The notes: generated by a model not told the origin, from the letters alone. 64,000 nucleotides of DNA from Micromonospora sp. WMMD961 (GCF_029626145.1 NZ_JARUBJ010000002.1:4561501-4625500); one strand, 5' to 3'; counted from the first letter of the stretch, positions 32,666-41,628 are shown. Translations and numbers: made by a program.

Positions 32666-33676
32666 TCACTTCTCGCTGTCGAGGAGGGACATCATCGCGG
32701 TCCCGTACCGCTGACCGGAGGCCGCGCCGGCCGGTACGGCGCGCTCGATCTCGTCCAACGCGTCCCGGTCCAGCACCAGGTCGACCGCGGCCAGCGACTC
32801 GGCAAGCCGGTCGCGCCGCCGCGCCCCGACCAACGGAACGATCTGCTCGCCCTGCGCCGCCACCCAGGCGATCGCGACCTGACTGGTGGTCGCCCCCAAC
32901 CGCTGCGCGACCTGGCCGAGCGCGTCCACGAGTCGCAGGTTCGCGGCCAGGTGCTCGCCCTGGAACCGGGGGCTGTTCGCCCGGAAGTCCGTGCCGGTCA
33001 GCTCACGCTCGGCCGACCAGTGCCCGCTCAGCAGGCCTCGGGACAGCACCCCGTAGGCGGTCAACCCGATGCCCAGCTCGTGCAGCGTCGGCAGGATCGT
33101 GGCCTCGGGGCCCCGGGACAGCAGCGAGTACTCGATCTGCACGTCACTGATCGGCGCCACCGCCGCCGCTCGGCGGATGCTGTCCGCACCCACCTCGGAC
33201 AGCCCGATGTGCCGGATGTAGCCGGCGTCGCGCATCTCGAGCAGCGCGCCCACGGTCTCCTCGATCGGCACCTGCGGGTTGATCCGTGAGGGCCGGTAGA
33301 TGTCGATGTAGTCGGTGCCCAACCGGCGCAGCGAGTACGCGAGCCGGTCCTTCACCGCCGCCGCCGACACGTCGTACGGTGCTGCCTGGAACCCGCCCTG
33401 CGGCGTCTTGCGCGCGCCGAACTTCACGCTGAGCACCACGTCCTCCCGGCGCCGTTCCCGCAGCACCCGGCCGATCAGCATCTCGTTGTGGCCCGACCCG
33501 TAGAAGTCCCCGGTGTCGATGAGGTTCACACCGGCGTCGATCGCCGCGTGCAGTGTCGCGGTGCTCTCCGCCTCGTCGGCCGGCCCGTACAGGTCCGACA
33601 TGCCCATCGCGCCGAGTCCGATGATCGACACCTCCGGACCGGAGGCACCCAACCGTCGCCGTCGTAGACCCGCCAT
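32666..33676 (-). CDS. Aldo/keto reductase
   Basis: 336 residues, TIM-barrel NADPH-dependent reductase. Motifs: VNLIDTGDFYGSGHNE (Asp and Tyr of the catalytic tetrad), VVLSVKFGARK (Lys), IGLSEVGADSIRRA and VAIAWVAAQGEQIVPLVGAR. The usual catalytic His position reads YIDIYRPSR where many AKRs have Y-x-H, so activity may be altered. ATG at 33676 starts the conserved RRRRLGASGPEVS. Divergent from a TetR gene that probably represses it. Confidence 0.87.
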   Translation of the reverse strand: MAGLRRRRLGASGPEVSIIGLGAMGMSDLYGPADEAESTATLHAAIDAGVNLIDTGDFYGSGHNEMLIGRVLRERRREDVVLSVKFGARKTPQGGFQAAPYDVSAAAVKDRLAYSLRRLGTDYIDIYRPSRINPQVPIEETVGALLEMRDAGYIRHIGLSEVGADSIRRAAAVAPISDVQIEYSLLSRGPEATILPTLHELGIGLTAYGVLSRGLLSGHWSAERELTGTDFRANSPRFQGEHLAANLRLVDALGQVAQRLGATTSQVAIAWVAAQGEQIVPLVGARRRDRLAESLAAVDLVLDRDALDEIERAVPAGAASGQRYGTAMMSLLDSEK

Positions 33677-33717
33677 GTCGCTCGTCTCCTTCGGTTGTCG
33701 CCGCACTGTGTACGCTG

Positions 33718-33756
33718 TGTCCATATAACCAGCACGAAGACACCATGTCCATATAA
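33718..33756. promoter_or_regulatory. Direct repeats TGTCCATATAA (x2), candidate TetR operator and promoter
   Basis: The 11-base sequence TGTCCATATAA occurs at 33718-33728 and 33746-33756, 28 bases apart, filling the 91-base divergent promoter between the AKR and TetR genes. Spacing near three helical turns suits two regulator dimers; CATATAA also resembles a -10 element. Confidence 0.5.
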
Positions 33757-33767
33757 TCGGAGGACCA

Positions 33768-34376
33768 GTGACCCAGCTCACCCCGGACCCCAGCACGCAA
33801 CCCCGCCGGGGTCGTGGCCGCCGCAACGCGGACCAGGTGCGGGCCGAGATCCTCACGGCCGCAGGTGGACTCCTGCTGGCCGAGGGCATGGCCGGCTTCA
33901 CCATCGAGAAGGTCGCGGCCATCGCCGGGGCCAGCCGGATGACGATCTACAAGTGGTGGCCGTCCAGGGGGGCGCTCGCGCTGGACGGCTATTTCACCGT
34001 CGTCGCACCCACCTTGGCGTTCCCGGACACCGGCGACATCGTCGCCGACCTGACCAACCAGCTCGTCGCCTTCGTCCACCTCGTGCGGGACACCTCCGCC
34101 GGACGGGTCATCAGTCAACTCATCGGGCAGGCACAGACCGACCCGGAGTTGGCCGCCGCCTACCGGGAGCGTTACTCCGGCCCCCGGCGGGCCCTCGCCG
34201 TCGAAACCCTCACCCGGGCCGTGGCCCGCGGGCAGCTACGGGCCGACATCGATCCCGAATCCGTCGTCGACCAGCTCTGGGGCGCCTGCTACCACCGCCT
34301 TCTCATCCCCGACCTGCCGCTCACCGACGACTTCGCCCGCACCCTGGTCGACAACCTCATCCGCGGACTGCGCTGA
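33768..34376 (+). CDS. TetR family transcriptional regulator
   Basis: 202 residues. N-terminal helix-turn-helix FTIEKVAAIAGASRMTIYKW (about residues 44-63) followed by WPSRGALALDGYF; C-terminal domain of the TetR_C_11/AcrR-like kind (VRDTSAGRVISQLIGQAQ, DQLWGACYHRLLI). GTG start with GGAGGA upstream. Divergent from the aldo/keto reductase, with duplicated TGTCCATATAA in between. Confidence 0.88.
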   Translation: MTQLTPDPSTQPRRGRGRRNADQVRAEILTAAGGLLLAEGMAGFTIEKVAAIAGASRMTIYKWWPSRGALALDGYFTVVAPTLAFPDTGDIVADLTNQLVAFVHLVRDTSAGRVISQLIGQAQTDPELAAAYRERYSGPRRALAVETLTRAVARGQLRADIDPESVVDQLWGACYHRLLIPDLPLTDDFARTLVDNLIRGLR

Positions 34377-34457
34377 CCGGCCAGCGGTCACGACCCGGGG
34401 CCACGCCACGGATCGACCGGACCGCACAAGCTCCTGCCCGGGAACCCCGCGGTGGGG

Positions 34458-35384
34458 TCAGTCCCCTTGACTCCCCGCGGGCCCCTCCCCCGGGTCGGGC
34501 GGGCACCGACGCTCGAGCAGCTCGACGAAGCGGCGCGTGGCGGGGCTGATCGCCTCCCCGGTGGGGAACACGAAGTCCAGGCGGCGCTCCATCCGCACGT
34601 CGGCGAGCGGGATCAGCCGGATGCCGAGCTGACGTCGATAGTGCCCGAAGTCCAGGCCGGCGGGGACCAGGGAGACGCCGACGCCAGCGTTGACCAGGTC
34701 GAGCACGCTCGTCCACTCGTTGACCTCACAGACGATCCGCCGCGAGAGGTTCGCGGCCTGGAACGCCTCGTCGACCAGCACCCGGACCGCCCAGTTGACG
34801 GGCGTGTCCACGAAACGTTCGCCGTCCAGGTCGGCCAGCCGGACCGCACTGTTACCCGCCAGCGGATGATCATCGGAGCAGGCCAGCACCACCGGGTCGG
34901 AGATCAGCTGAACGGCGGACAATCCGCTGGTCTGCGCGGCCGAGAGCAGCGCGCAGTCCAACTCACCGCTTCGCACCATCTCCAGCATCCGTAGCGTCGC
35001 ATCCTGTCTGACGACGATGGTGACTCCTGGGTAGGTGTGGGCGAATTCGGCCAACCAGGCGTTGAAGGGCAGGGTGTGCCCGACACTGTTGATGGTTCCG
35101 ATTCGCAGCCGCCCCGAGAGTGTGCCTTCGACGTCCTGGACGACCTGCCGGGCTGCGGCCGCCGCCTCCAGTGCGTGCCGAGCCGCTCCGACGAGTGCGT
35201 CACCCGCTGCGGTCAGCCGCACCGGCCGCGTCCCCCGTACGAACAGCGGCGCCCCGACATCCCTCTCCAGCGCCCGGATCGACGTGGACAGCCCGGACTG
35301 CACGATCAGCTCTCGGGCGGCCGCGCGGGTAAAGCTCCGCTCCTCGGCGAGGGCGACGAAGTGCCGCAGGTTCCGCAGTTCCAC
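34458..35384 (-). CDS. LysR family transcriptional regulator
   Basis: 308 residues. The N-terminal HTH is VELRNLRHFVALAEERSFTR followed by AARELIVQSGLSTSIRALE, and the effector domain begins GRLRIGTINSVGHTLP. The GTG at 35384 gives the family start; an AGGAG lies 11 bases upstream. Divergent from an SDR gene with a palindromic T-N11-A site 10 bases upstream, so autoregulation and control of the SDR are likely. Confidence 0.9.
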   Translation of the reverse strand: MELRNLRHFVALAEERSFTRAAARELIVQSGLSTSIRALERDVGAPLFVRGTRPVRLTAAGDALVGAARHALEAAAAARQVVQDVEGTLSGRLRIGTINSVGHTLPFNAWLAEFAHTYPGVTIVVRQDATLRMLEMVRSGELDCALLSAAQTSGLSAVQLISDPVVLACSDDHPLAGNSAVRLADLDGERFVDTPVNWAVRVLVDEAFQAANLSRRIVCEVNEWTSVLDLVNAGVGVSLVPAGLDFGHYRRQLGIRLIPLADVRMERRLDFVFPTGEAISPATRRFVELLERRCPPDPGEGPAGSQGD

Positions 35385-35393
35385 GGGGACATT

Positions 35394-35408
35394 ATCTCCT
35401 GCAGAGAT
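35394..35408. promoter_or_regulatory. LysR-type operator ATCTC-CTGCA-GAGAT
   Basis: Perfect 5-bp arms around CTGCA; the inner T (35395) and A (35407) form the classical T-N11-A LysR motif. It overlaps the region just upstream of the LysR start. Confidence 0.6.
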
Positions 35409-35566
35409 GCGCACCATCTCAACCATGTCTGCCGGGCCTGAATAGGTTCTGACCAGCTCTCCTGTTGTCGATGGCATGACCGTCATCGCTCCGCCACGAC
35501 ATCGGATCGCAGTGGTCGTCATCGCAGTGGTGGTCGCCCTGAACCGACGCGACCACCCCACGCACT

Positions 35567-35581
35567 GACCTCGCAGAGGTC
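35567..35581. promoter_or_regulatory. Palindrome GACCTC-GCA-GAGGTC upstream of the SDR gene
   Basis: Perfect 6-bp arms with a 3-base centre, 64 bases before the SDR GTG. It shares the GCAGAG core with the LysR-proximal site, so it may be the second (activation) site. The remainder of 35385-35644 holds no gene. Confidence 0.42.
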
Positions 35582-35644
35582 TCAGATACGTGCCCCGAGA
35601 CGGGGCATCGGAACACAAGAAGTCGAAGACAAAGGAGTCGTACC

Positions 35645-36394
35645 GTGTCTGTTTTCGCCACGCACGAAGGCCGGGTGGCTGTCGTCACCGGTGCAGGCCG
35701 GGGTATCGGTCAGGCCATCGCGAAGCGTCTCGCCGATGCCGGCGCGACGGTCGTTGCGGTCGACCTGAAAAACCCGGAGGAGACGGTGGCCCTGCTCACC
35801 AGCAGTGGCCACACGGCGATTGGTCTCACGGCCGATGTCTCCGATCCGGAGCAGACCGCGGCGGTCGGCGCCGAGGTCATCCGCCGATTTGGGCGGGTGG
35901 ACATCCTGGTGAACAACGCTGGCATCTTCCCGTTCTGGGACATCGAGGAGCTCGACTACGACAAGTGGCGGCGGGTGCTCGCGGTCAACCTCGACTCGCA
36001 GTTCCTGATGGTCAAGGCCGTTCTGGCGGGGATGAAGAAGGGTGGTTGGGGTCGGATCGTGAACCTGACCTCGAACTCGATCGTCACCGCGGCTCCCGGT
36101 CTGTCGCACTACATGGCGAGCAAGATGGGCAACATCGGGTTCAGCCGGGGTCTGGCCAACGACCTCGCCCCGTTCGGTATCACCGTCAACGCGGTCGGCC
36201 CGACCCTGACCCTCACCCCGGGCGTGCGGGAGGTCCACCCGCCGGAGACCCTCGAGGCGGTCGCCCAGGCCCAGGCGATCAAGCGCAGCGGCCAGCCGGA
36301 CGACCTGGTCGGGACGATCGCGTTCCTCACCAGCGACGACGCGGCCTTCGTCACCGGTCAGACGATCATGGCCGACGGCGGCCTCGCCCGCTGA
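35645..36394 (+). CDS. Short-chain dehydrogenase/reductase
   Basis: 249 residues. TGAGRGIGQAIA, NNAGIFPFWDI, catalytic Ser in NLTSNSIVTAAPGLSHYMAS and Lys in SKMGN, and C-terminal FVTGQTIMADGGLAR. GTG start with AAGGAG 7 bases upstream. Length and motifs match 3-oxoacyl-ACP-reductase-like or secondary-alcohol SDRs. Probably regulated by the divergent LysR protein; substrate unknown. Confidence 0.87.
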   Translation: MSVFATHEGRVAVVTGAGRGIGQAIAKRLADAGATVVAVDLKNPEETVALLTSSGHTAIGLTADVSDPEQTAAVGAEVIRRFGRVDILVNNAGIFPFWDIEELDYDKWRRVLAVNLDSQFLMVKAVLAGMKKGGWGRIVNLTSNSIVTAAPGLSHYMASKMGNIGFSRGLANDLAPFGITVNAVGPTLTLTPGVREVHPPETLEAVAQAQAIKRSGQPDDLVGTIAFLTSDDAAFVTGQTIMADGGLAR

Positions 36395-36413
36395 CCTGCG
36401 AGCACGGCCACCT

Positions 36414-36447
36414 GCGAGCGCCACCGGCATCCGCCGGTGGCGCTCGC
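36414..36447 (+). terminator. Strong hairpin after the SDR gene
   Basis: GCGAGCGCCACCGGC-ATCC-GCCGGTGGCGCTCGC, a perfect 15-bp stem with a 4-base loop, 20 bases after the SDR stop and facing the convergent VOC gene. Candidate bidirectional terminator without a T-run. Confidence 0.8.
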
Positions 36448-36567
36448 GCCGTACGACGGCCCCCGTCGCGCATGGGCGTCGAGCCGGACCACCAACCTGC
36501 AGCAGCGGCCACCAGCGCCGGTTACGGGCCGACGGCAGCGCAGCTGACCGGCGCGCGCCGTCGAGAC

Positions 36568-37185
36568 TCACTCGGGCAGTTCGGCCCCCGACTGCTCGCT
36601 CACCATGTACGTCGCGTACCAGTCGGGCCAGTTCTCGTCCCGCTCGCCGGTGCGCTCCTCGTGCTCGCCGTGAGCGGCGGCCGCGCGGCGGAGGGCGCCC
36701 GCCAGGTCACTGGCCGATCCGAACGACGTCAGCCCACCCTCGATACGCCCGGGCAGTCTGGTCGTGATCTCCTGCATCAGCCAGGTGTTGCCGTCCGGAT
36801 CCCGGAACGTGGCGCGCGAGACGTAGCTGCGCCGCTCCGGGTCCAGCCCGTCGACCGGGCCGTCCGGGCTGACGTGGAAGAGCCCGCCCACCTCGACGCC
36901 GGCCGCGACCAGGGCGTTACGGGCCGCCTCCAGGTCGGACACCACCAGGTACGCCATGGCCGAACCGGGCGCCGCCGGAGTGAGACCCGGGCCGAACTGT
37001 ACGGAGCATCCGGATCCGTGCGGCGTCAACTGGACGATGCCGGGCGGTGTCTGGTCGAGCCGCCACCCCAGGCTCACGTAGAACGCCTTTGCGCGGTCGA
37101 CATCCGACACCGGAATGACTATCACCTCGAGTCTGACGTCCACGTTCTCGATGCTCGCGTCGCCCTGGGCGCTCTTCGGACTCAT
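36568..37185 (-). CDS. VOC (glyoxalase-fold) family protein
   Basis: 205 residues. VOC module in the first 135 residues (VIVIPVSDVDRAKAFYVSLG, YLVVSDLEAARNALVAAGVE, ATFRDPDGNTWLMQEI), then an extension of about 60 residues rich in Ala, Glu and Trp (ENWPDWYATYMVSEQSGAE) not typical of the fold. Function unknown: VOC proteins include dioxygenases, isomerases and drug-binding proteins. ATG preceded by GGGAGGG. Upstream lies an MFS gene on the same strand. Confidence 0.77.
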   Translation of the reverse strand: MSPKSAQGDASIENVDVRLEVIVIPVSDVDRAKAFYVSLGWRLDQTPPGIVQLTPHGSGCSVQFGPGLTPAAPGSAMAYLVVSDLEAARNALVAAGVEVGGLFHVSPDGPVDGLDPERRSYVSRATFRDPDGNTWLMQEITTRLPGRIEGGLTSFGSASDLAGALRRAAAAHGEHEERTGERDENWPDWYATYMVSEQSGAELPE

Positions 37186-37215
37186 CTCGTTCCCTCCCGG
37201 TCGCTGTGCTGCTGG

Positions 37216-38400
37216 CTAGGTGCTCCTCGTGGCTCTGCGCACTCCGAAAAGGGCAACCAGGGCGAGGAGGATGACGGCGACGGCGTACTCGTCGGCGGTC
37301 TGTGGCAGGCCGCCCGCGTAGACCACGAGGAAGCCGGCGATCACCGTCGGGAGGCCGAACCCGACGTAGCAGACGATGTAGAGCAGCGACAGCACGCTGC
37401 CGCGCTCGTGCGCCCCCACCAGCGGTGTGATCGTCTTGAGGCTGCCCTGGAAGCCGCCGCCGAAGCCGATGCCGCCCAGCGCGAGACCGACGAAGAATCC
37501 CGGGACGGACTCCGCCATGACCGACACCAAGGTGACGATCATGCCCAGCACGAGGGCGACGATCCCGGTGACGATCACCGTTCGGGCGGCGGCGTTGCGC
37601 ATCAACAGGACGGCGATCGACCCGAAGAGGGCGAAGACGAAGAGGACCAGGCCGCCGACCACGATCGACGTGTTCATGAGGCTGCGCACCAGCGCTGGTC
37701 CGAGCGCCCCGAAGAACCCGGCCAGCGCCCAGACCGCGAACAGCACCGGAACGACGACCAGCAACGGTTCACGTACGGCGCGTGGCAGGGTGATCTCGGG
37801 CCGCAGGCTTCGCAGCGCTCCCCCCATCGGCGTGGCCGTCTCCGGCATCAGCGCGATCCCGACGATCTGGATCAGGAGGATCACGAGGAGGACGACGTAC
37901 ACCAGCCGCGTCGGCGCGGGCAGGAAGTCGATGAGCAGCGCCGAGAGCAGTGCGCCACTTCCGGTGCCGATGCCCGGGGCGATCGAGTTCGCGAGCGTGC
38001 CGCGGGCCCGGTCGATGTCGAGCATCCCGGCTCCGACGGCGCCGGTGGCGGCACCGGCGGCGAGCCCCTGGAGCAGGCGGGCGGCCAGCAGTGTGGGTAC
38101 GCCGTTGGCGAAGATGAAGACGACAAGCGACAGCATCTGCACCACGATCGCCACGGCCAGGACCGGTCGGCGACCCACATGGTCCGACAACTTGCCGAAC
38201 GTGAGCAGCGACGCCAGCACCGCGAGCGCGTAGACGGCGAACACCACGGTGGTCGTGACCGGTGAGAAGTGCCAGCGCTCCTGGTAGATGCCGTAGAGCG
38301 GGGTCGGGGCGGCCGACGCGGCCAGGAACGACACGAGGATCGACGCCAGCAGGACCAGGGAGACGCTCGGCGAGAGTCGGGCCCTCCCTGCGATCGGCAT
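37216..38400 (-). CDS. MFS transporter (probable drug/H+ exporter)
   Basis: About 394 residues, twelve predicted helices. First helix LVLLASILVSFLAASAAPTP, then the loop motif FGKLSDHVGRRPVLAVAIVV between helices 2 and 3 typical of MFS. The ATG at 38400 follows GAGGAG with seven bases between; a longer frame from 38475 overlaps the previous gene's stop but lacks a site. Substrate unknown. Follows the small membrane-protein gene, probably in one transcript with the VOC gene. Confidence 0.83.
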   Translation of the reverse strand: MPIAGRARLSPSVSLVLLASILVSFLAASAAPTPLYGIYQERWHFSPVTTTVVFAVYALAVLASLLTFGKLSDHVGRRPVLAVAIVVQMLSLVVFIFANGVPTLLAARLLQGLAAGAATGAVGAGMLDIDRARGTLANSIAPGIGTGSGALLSALLIDFLPAPTRLVYVVLLVILLIQIVGIALMPETATPMGGALRSLRPEITLPRAVREPLLVVVPVLFAVWALAGFFGALGPALVRSLMNTSIVVGGLVLFVFALFGSIAVLLMRNAAARTVIVTGIVALVLGMIVTLVSVMAESVPGFFVGLALGGIGFGGGFQGSLKTITPLVGAHERGSVLSLLYIVCYVGFGLPTVIAGFLVVYAGGLPQTADEYAVAVILLALVALFGVRRATRST

Positions 38401-38471
38401 GTCGGTGCTCCTCGGCTGCGCTGACGACGTGGAACCCGGAGGTCCCGCGGCCGCGTACCCGCTCTGCGCCG

Positions 38472-39023
38472 TCACATGCGGGGAGCGAGGCCCTTACGCC
38501 GCCCCTCGTACGGCAGCGGACCGACGTCCGACTGGCGACCCGGGCGCAGCGCCGCGTGCCGCTGCCCGGGACCGGCGCCGTCGCGAGCGGCGAGCGTGTC
38601 CGCCACCGCTCCGGTAGCGAACGCGTAGACGGACTTGTGCACCATGTCGATGGCGAGTTCCAGGCGTGGCCAGGTCTGCGGGGGCGCCCCCACGCCGGTG
38701 GCGTTCTCCAGGATCTGGTCGTTGGCCAGTCGCAGCGCCGTGAACACGCTGGAGGCCCAGACGCCACGCAGTCCGGCCTGGGCCATGACACCGCGCAGCA
38801 CGCCCACCAGCGCGCCCTGACCGTAGTGCATCGCCAGGTTCTGCCAGCGGGGCTGCTGCCCGGAGGAGGATTCCGGGAGGCCAGCCAGCCGGACCAGGAC
38901 ACGGGCCGGCACGTACGAGTCGGGCCGGCCGGTCACCCGCTGTTCCACCTTCTCCGCGGCCGTCATCACCACCGCCCCGACCAAACCCGCTGCCAGCCCC
39001 TGCCACACCGCTCGTTTCAGCAT
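38472..39023 (-). CDS. Conserved membrane protein of unknown function
   Basis: 183 residues. N-terminal helix VWQGLAAGLVGAVVMTAAEK followed by a Pro-rich polar segment (RVTGRPDSYVPARVL) and further weak helices (YGQGALVGVLRGVMAQAGL, LAIDMVHKSVYAFATGAVAD); the C-terminal 30 residues are basic and polar. Resembles small actinobacterial integral membrane proteins of the YagU/DUF1440-like kind from memory only. The 249 bases upstream (39024-39272) show no gene. Confidence 0.6.
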   Translation of the reverse strand: MLKRAVWQGLAAGLVGAVVMTAAEKVEQRVTGRPDSYVPARVLVRLAGLPESSSGQQPRWQNLAMHYGQGALVGVLRGVMAQAGLRGVWASSVFTALRLANDQILENATGVGAPPQTWPRLELAIDMVHKSVYAFATGAVADTLAARDGAGPGQRHAALRPGRQSDVGPLPYEGRRKGLAPRM

Positions 39024-39272
39024 GACGACGCCGTACCCGCCGGACCGGCACCCATTCCCCGGCCCGTCACCCGACGACCTGGTTTGTGGGATTCTGCGGC
39101 GGGGTCCTACCCAGCCCCGGCCGTCGACACCCCGGGGTGTGCCAGCCTCCGTCGTGCGGCGCGAGGTGGGCGACCGTGACCGGGCGGCGGAGGAGGAGTT
39201 CCTGCTCCGCCGCCACCGCGTCATGCCGGGTCATGCTGCGATCGAGGCGTTCGAACCGCGGCGACGTCGGGA

Positions 39273-41570
39273 CTACCTGTCCGGCGCGCTCTCGACGGCT
39301 GGCTCGGCGGGCGGGATCGGGAAGTTCCGGTTGAAGACGTTCTCCGGGTCGTAGCTGGCCTTGATGGCACGCAGTCGACTCAGGGTGGGCTCGGGCCAGG
39401 CATCCAGCAGTCGCGCCGGACTCGTGTCCGACTCGAAGCTGAGATACATCCCGTCGAGGTGCGGGTACAGCTCGGCCCACAGCTTGTCGAGTTGGGGCCT
39501 CCGGTCCGGGACCGTGGCGGCGAGCACCGAGAAGTTCTGGTCCCGGTGTGGGTAGGCCGTCGCGTCGCGGGGCACGTCGTTGACCGCCGCGCCGACGGAC
39601 CGAACCTGCATGATCATCACGTCGCCCGAGTTGATCATTTGTGCCATCAGGTCGGCCGCCTGCGGGGTGATGTGGTGCGCCAGGCCGCTTCGGGTGTCCC
39701 GCAGCCCCTGACCTCGATGCTGGTTGCCGGGCGGAACGACGATCGCCGGGTACGGCGCGAGCTGCGCCTGCTGATCGAGGATCGGGCCGATCTCGAGGAA
39801 CGGGCTCAGGGCAGACTGCGCCGCTTCGACGTCGTCACCGGCGTGGACCAGGGTGACCTGGGCCATCGGCGGGTTGCCCCGCCGGCCCGGGAAGAGGGAC
39901 AGGAAACTCGTCAGCTCCCGTGGCGCGTCCTCGACGAGTTGACCCCACCGGTGGAGCAGCTGCGCGGAGTCGGTCGCGTCCACGACGAGTTGGGCGTAGA
40001 CGACCTTGTCGACCTCGTACGCCTCCAACTCCAGGGCGGTGACGACGCCGAAGTTACCGCCGGCGCCACGGATGGCCCAGAACAGATCGGGGTGATGCTC
40101 GTCGTCCACGCGGAGCAGGCGACCGTCGGCGGTGACGATCTCGGCGGCGACGACATGGTCGATTGTCAGACCGTGCTTGCGCACCAGATAGCCGACGCCG
40201 GCGGTGGTGGCGAGACCACCGACACCCACGTCGCCATAGTCACCCGAGCTCATCGCCAGGCCGTACGGGGCGAGCGCCTGGGCCACCTGCCCCCACCGGG
40301 CACCCGGCTCCAGCCGGATCCGACGAGTCGCCCGGTCGAGCACCTCGATCCTGTTCATCCTCGACATGTCGATGACGATTCCGCCGTCGTTCGTCGACCG
40401 GCCGCTGATGCCGTGCCCGCCGCTGCGCACGGACAACGGGACGTCCTGGGTCCGCGCGTACGACACGGCCTCGGCGACCTCGGCGGACGTCTCCGGGCGG
40501 ATCACCAGGGCTGGCGTTCCCGGCCAGCTGTAGCTGTGCCGCACACCCTCGTACTCCCGGTCGCCGGGCTGCACGGCACGGGCGGCCAGCGATGCCGGCA
40601 GCGCCTCGCGGTCCGGGCCCGGGCGACGTTCGGCCCGGGCGGCGACCGCGCCGGCCGGTCCGCTGCCCGGTCCGCTCGTCGCACGCTCCTTGGCGACCGC
40701 CTCCCGCAGCGCCGGGGCGATCTCCTGCCCGAGCGTCTGGATCAGTCGCGGGTCGTCGCGGCCGACCAGGAAGGTGCTGAAACCCTCCTCGACGACCAGC
40801 GGGAGGAGTTGTTCGACCCACTGCTCCGGTGGCCCCTGGAGAAAGCCACGACTGCGCGACGAGACGTCGACGGTGAACAGGTTGAGCAGCCGCCGGATCT
40901 CCCGTGGGTCGCGTCCTGCCGCGACGGCCGCCTCGTCGATGAGCCGGTTGGCCGTCACCCGGTCCGGGGATCGCAGGTACTCCAGCGTCGGCAGCCAGCC
41001 GTTCGCCTTCTGGCCGGTCAACGCCAGCATCTTCGGCTGGTACGCGCCGAGCCAGATGTCGATGTCGTGTGCCGGCGCGGGGCCGCGCTGCATGCCGGGG
41101 ACCGGGTAGTACTTCCCGTCGTGGCGCAGCGGCCCGGGTGCGGCGTCGTCCCAGACCCCGCGCAGGACGTCGATCGCTTCGCGCAGCGCCTCGACGCCCT
41201 GCCCCGCCGTCAGCCGGCGGGTGCCCATGCCTTCGATGCCGTCCCAGAACGCTCCCGCGCCGAGGCCCAGCTCGAACCGGCCGTGGGACAACCGGTCCAG
41301 GCTCGCCGCCGCCCGAGCCAGGACGGCCGGTGGGCGCAGCGGGAGGCTGAGGACGTTTCCCGAGATCCGCAACCGTTCGGTACGGGCGGCGACCCAACTC
41401 AGCAGGGTCCAGGTGTCGAGGTAGTCGGCGTTGTACGGGTGGTCCTGGAAGCTGGTGAGGTCGAGGCCGGCAGCCTCGGTCAGCTCGGCGAGCGCCACCA
41501 CGCGATCCGGGTCCTGAGCGCTGGGCGTCAGGAACGTCCCGAACTGGATTTCGTGACCGTAATCAGCCAT
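39273..41570 (-). CDS. Two-flavin fusion: luciferase-like oxidoreductase + FAD-linked (BBE) oxidase
   Basis: 765 residues in one open frame. Residues 1-310: luciferase-like (LLM) flavin-dependent monooxygenase (IQFGTFLTPSAQDPDRV, FELGLGAGAFWDGIEGMG, DIDIWLGAYQPKMLAL). A Pro/Gly/Ala linker (about 310-345) leads to a PCMH-type FAD domain (LSVRSGGHGISG with the 8-alpha-histidyl His, VGVGGLATTAGVGYLVRKHG) and a C-terminal BBE motif YDPENVFNRNFPIPP. The second covalent Cys of bicovalent BBE enzymes is absent (TIDHV at that position). No signal peptide. Divergent from MarR. Substrate unknown. Confidence 0.85.
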   Translation of the reverse strand: MADYGHEIQFGTFLTPSAQDPDRVVALAELTEAAGLDLTSFQDHPYNADYLDTWTLLSWVAARTERLRISGNVLSLPLRPPAVLARAAASLDRLSHGRFELGLGAGAFWDGIEGMGTRRLTAGQGVEALREAIDVLRGVWDDAAPGPLRHDGKYYPVPGMQRGPAPAHDIDIWLGAYQPKMLALTGQKANGWLPTLEYLRSPDRVTANRLIDEAAVAAGRDPREIRRLLNLFTVDVSSRSRGFLQGPPEQWVEQLLPLVVEEGFSTFLVGRDDPRLIQTLGQEIAPALREAVAKERATSGPGSGPAGAVAARAERRPGPDREALPASLAARAVQPGDREYEGVRHSYSWPGTPALVIRPETSAEVAEAVSYARTQDVPLSVRSGGHGISGRSTNDGGIVIDMSRMNRIEVLDRATRRIRLEPGARWGQVAQALAPYGLAMSSGDYGDVGVGGLATTAGVGYLVRKHGLTIDHVVAAEIVTADGRLLRVDDEHHPDLFWAIRGAGGNFGVVTALELEAYEVDKVVYAQLVVDATDSAQLLHRWGQLVEDAPRELTSFLSLFPGRRGNPPMAQVTLVHAGDDVEAAQSALSPFLEIGPILDQQAQLAPYPAIVVPPGNQHRGQGLRDTRSGLAHHITPQAADLMAQMINSGDVMIMQVRSVGAAVNDVPRDATAYPHRDQNFSVLAATVPDRRPQLDKLWAELYPHLDGMYLSFESDTSPARLLDAWPEPTLSRLRAIKASYDPENVFNRNFPIPPAEPAVESAPDR

Positions 41571-41601
41571 TTCGTCAGCATCTCCGTGATCGTGGTGCCA
41601 T

Positions 41602-41628
41602 CATATGATCTGTTGGGCAGATCGTATG
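41602..41628. promoter_or_regulatory. Candidate MarR operator
   Basis: CATATGATCTG-TTGGG-CAGATCGTATG, 11-bp arms matching at 10 of 11 positions around a 5-base spacer, 31 bases upstream of the fusion gene start and about 85 before the MarR ATG. Position between divergent genes supports control of both. Confidence 0.68.

Noticed and set aside
35590..38265. 891-codon plus-strand open frame
   Set aside because: It crosses the SDR (out of frame), a strong hairpin and two opposite-strand genes (VOC, MFS). Low-complexity and motif-free.
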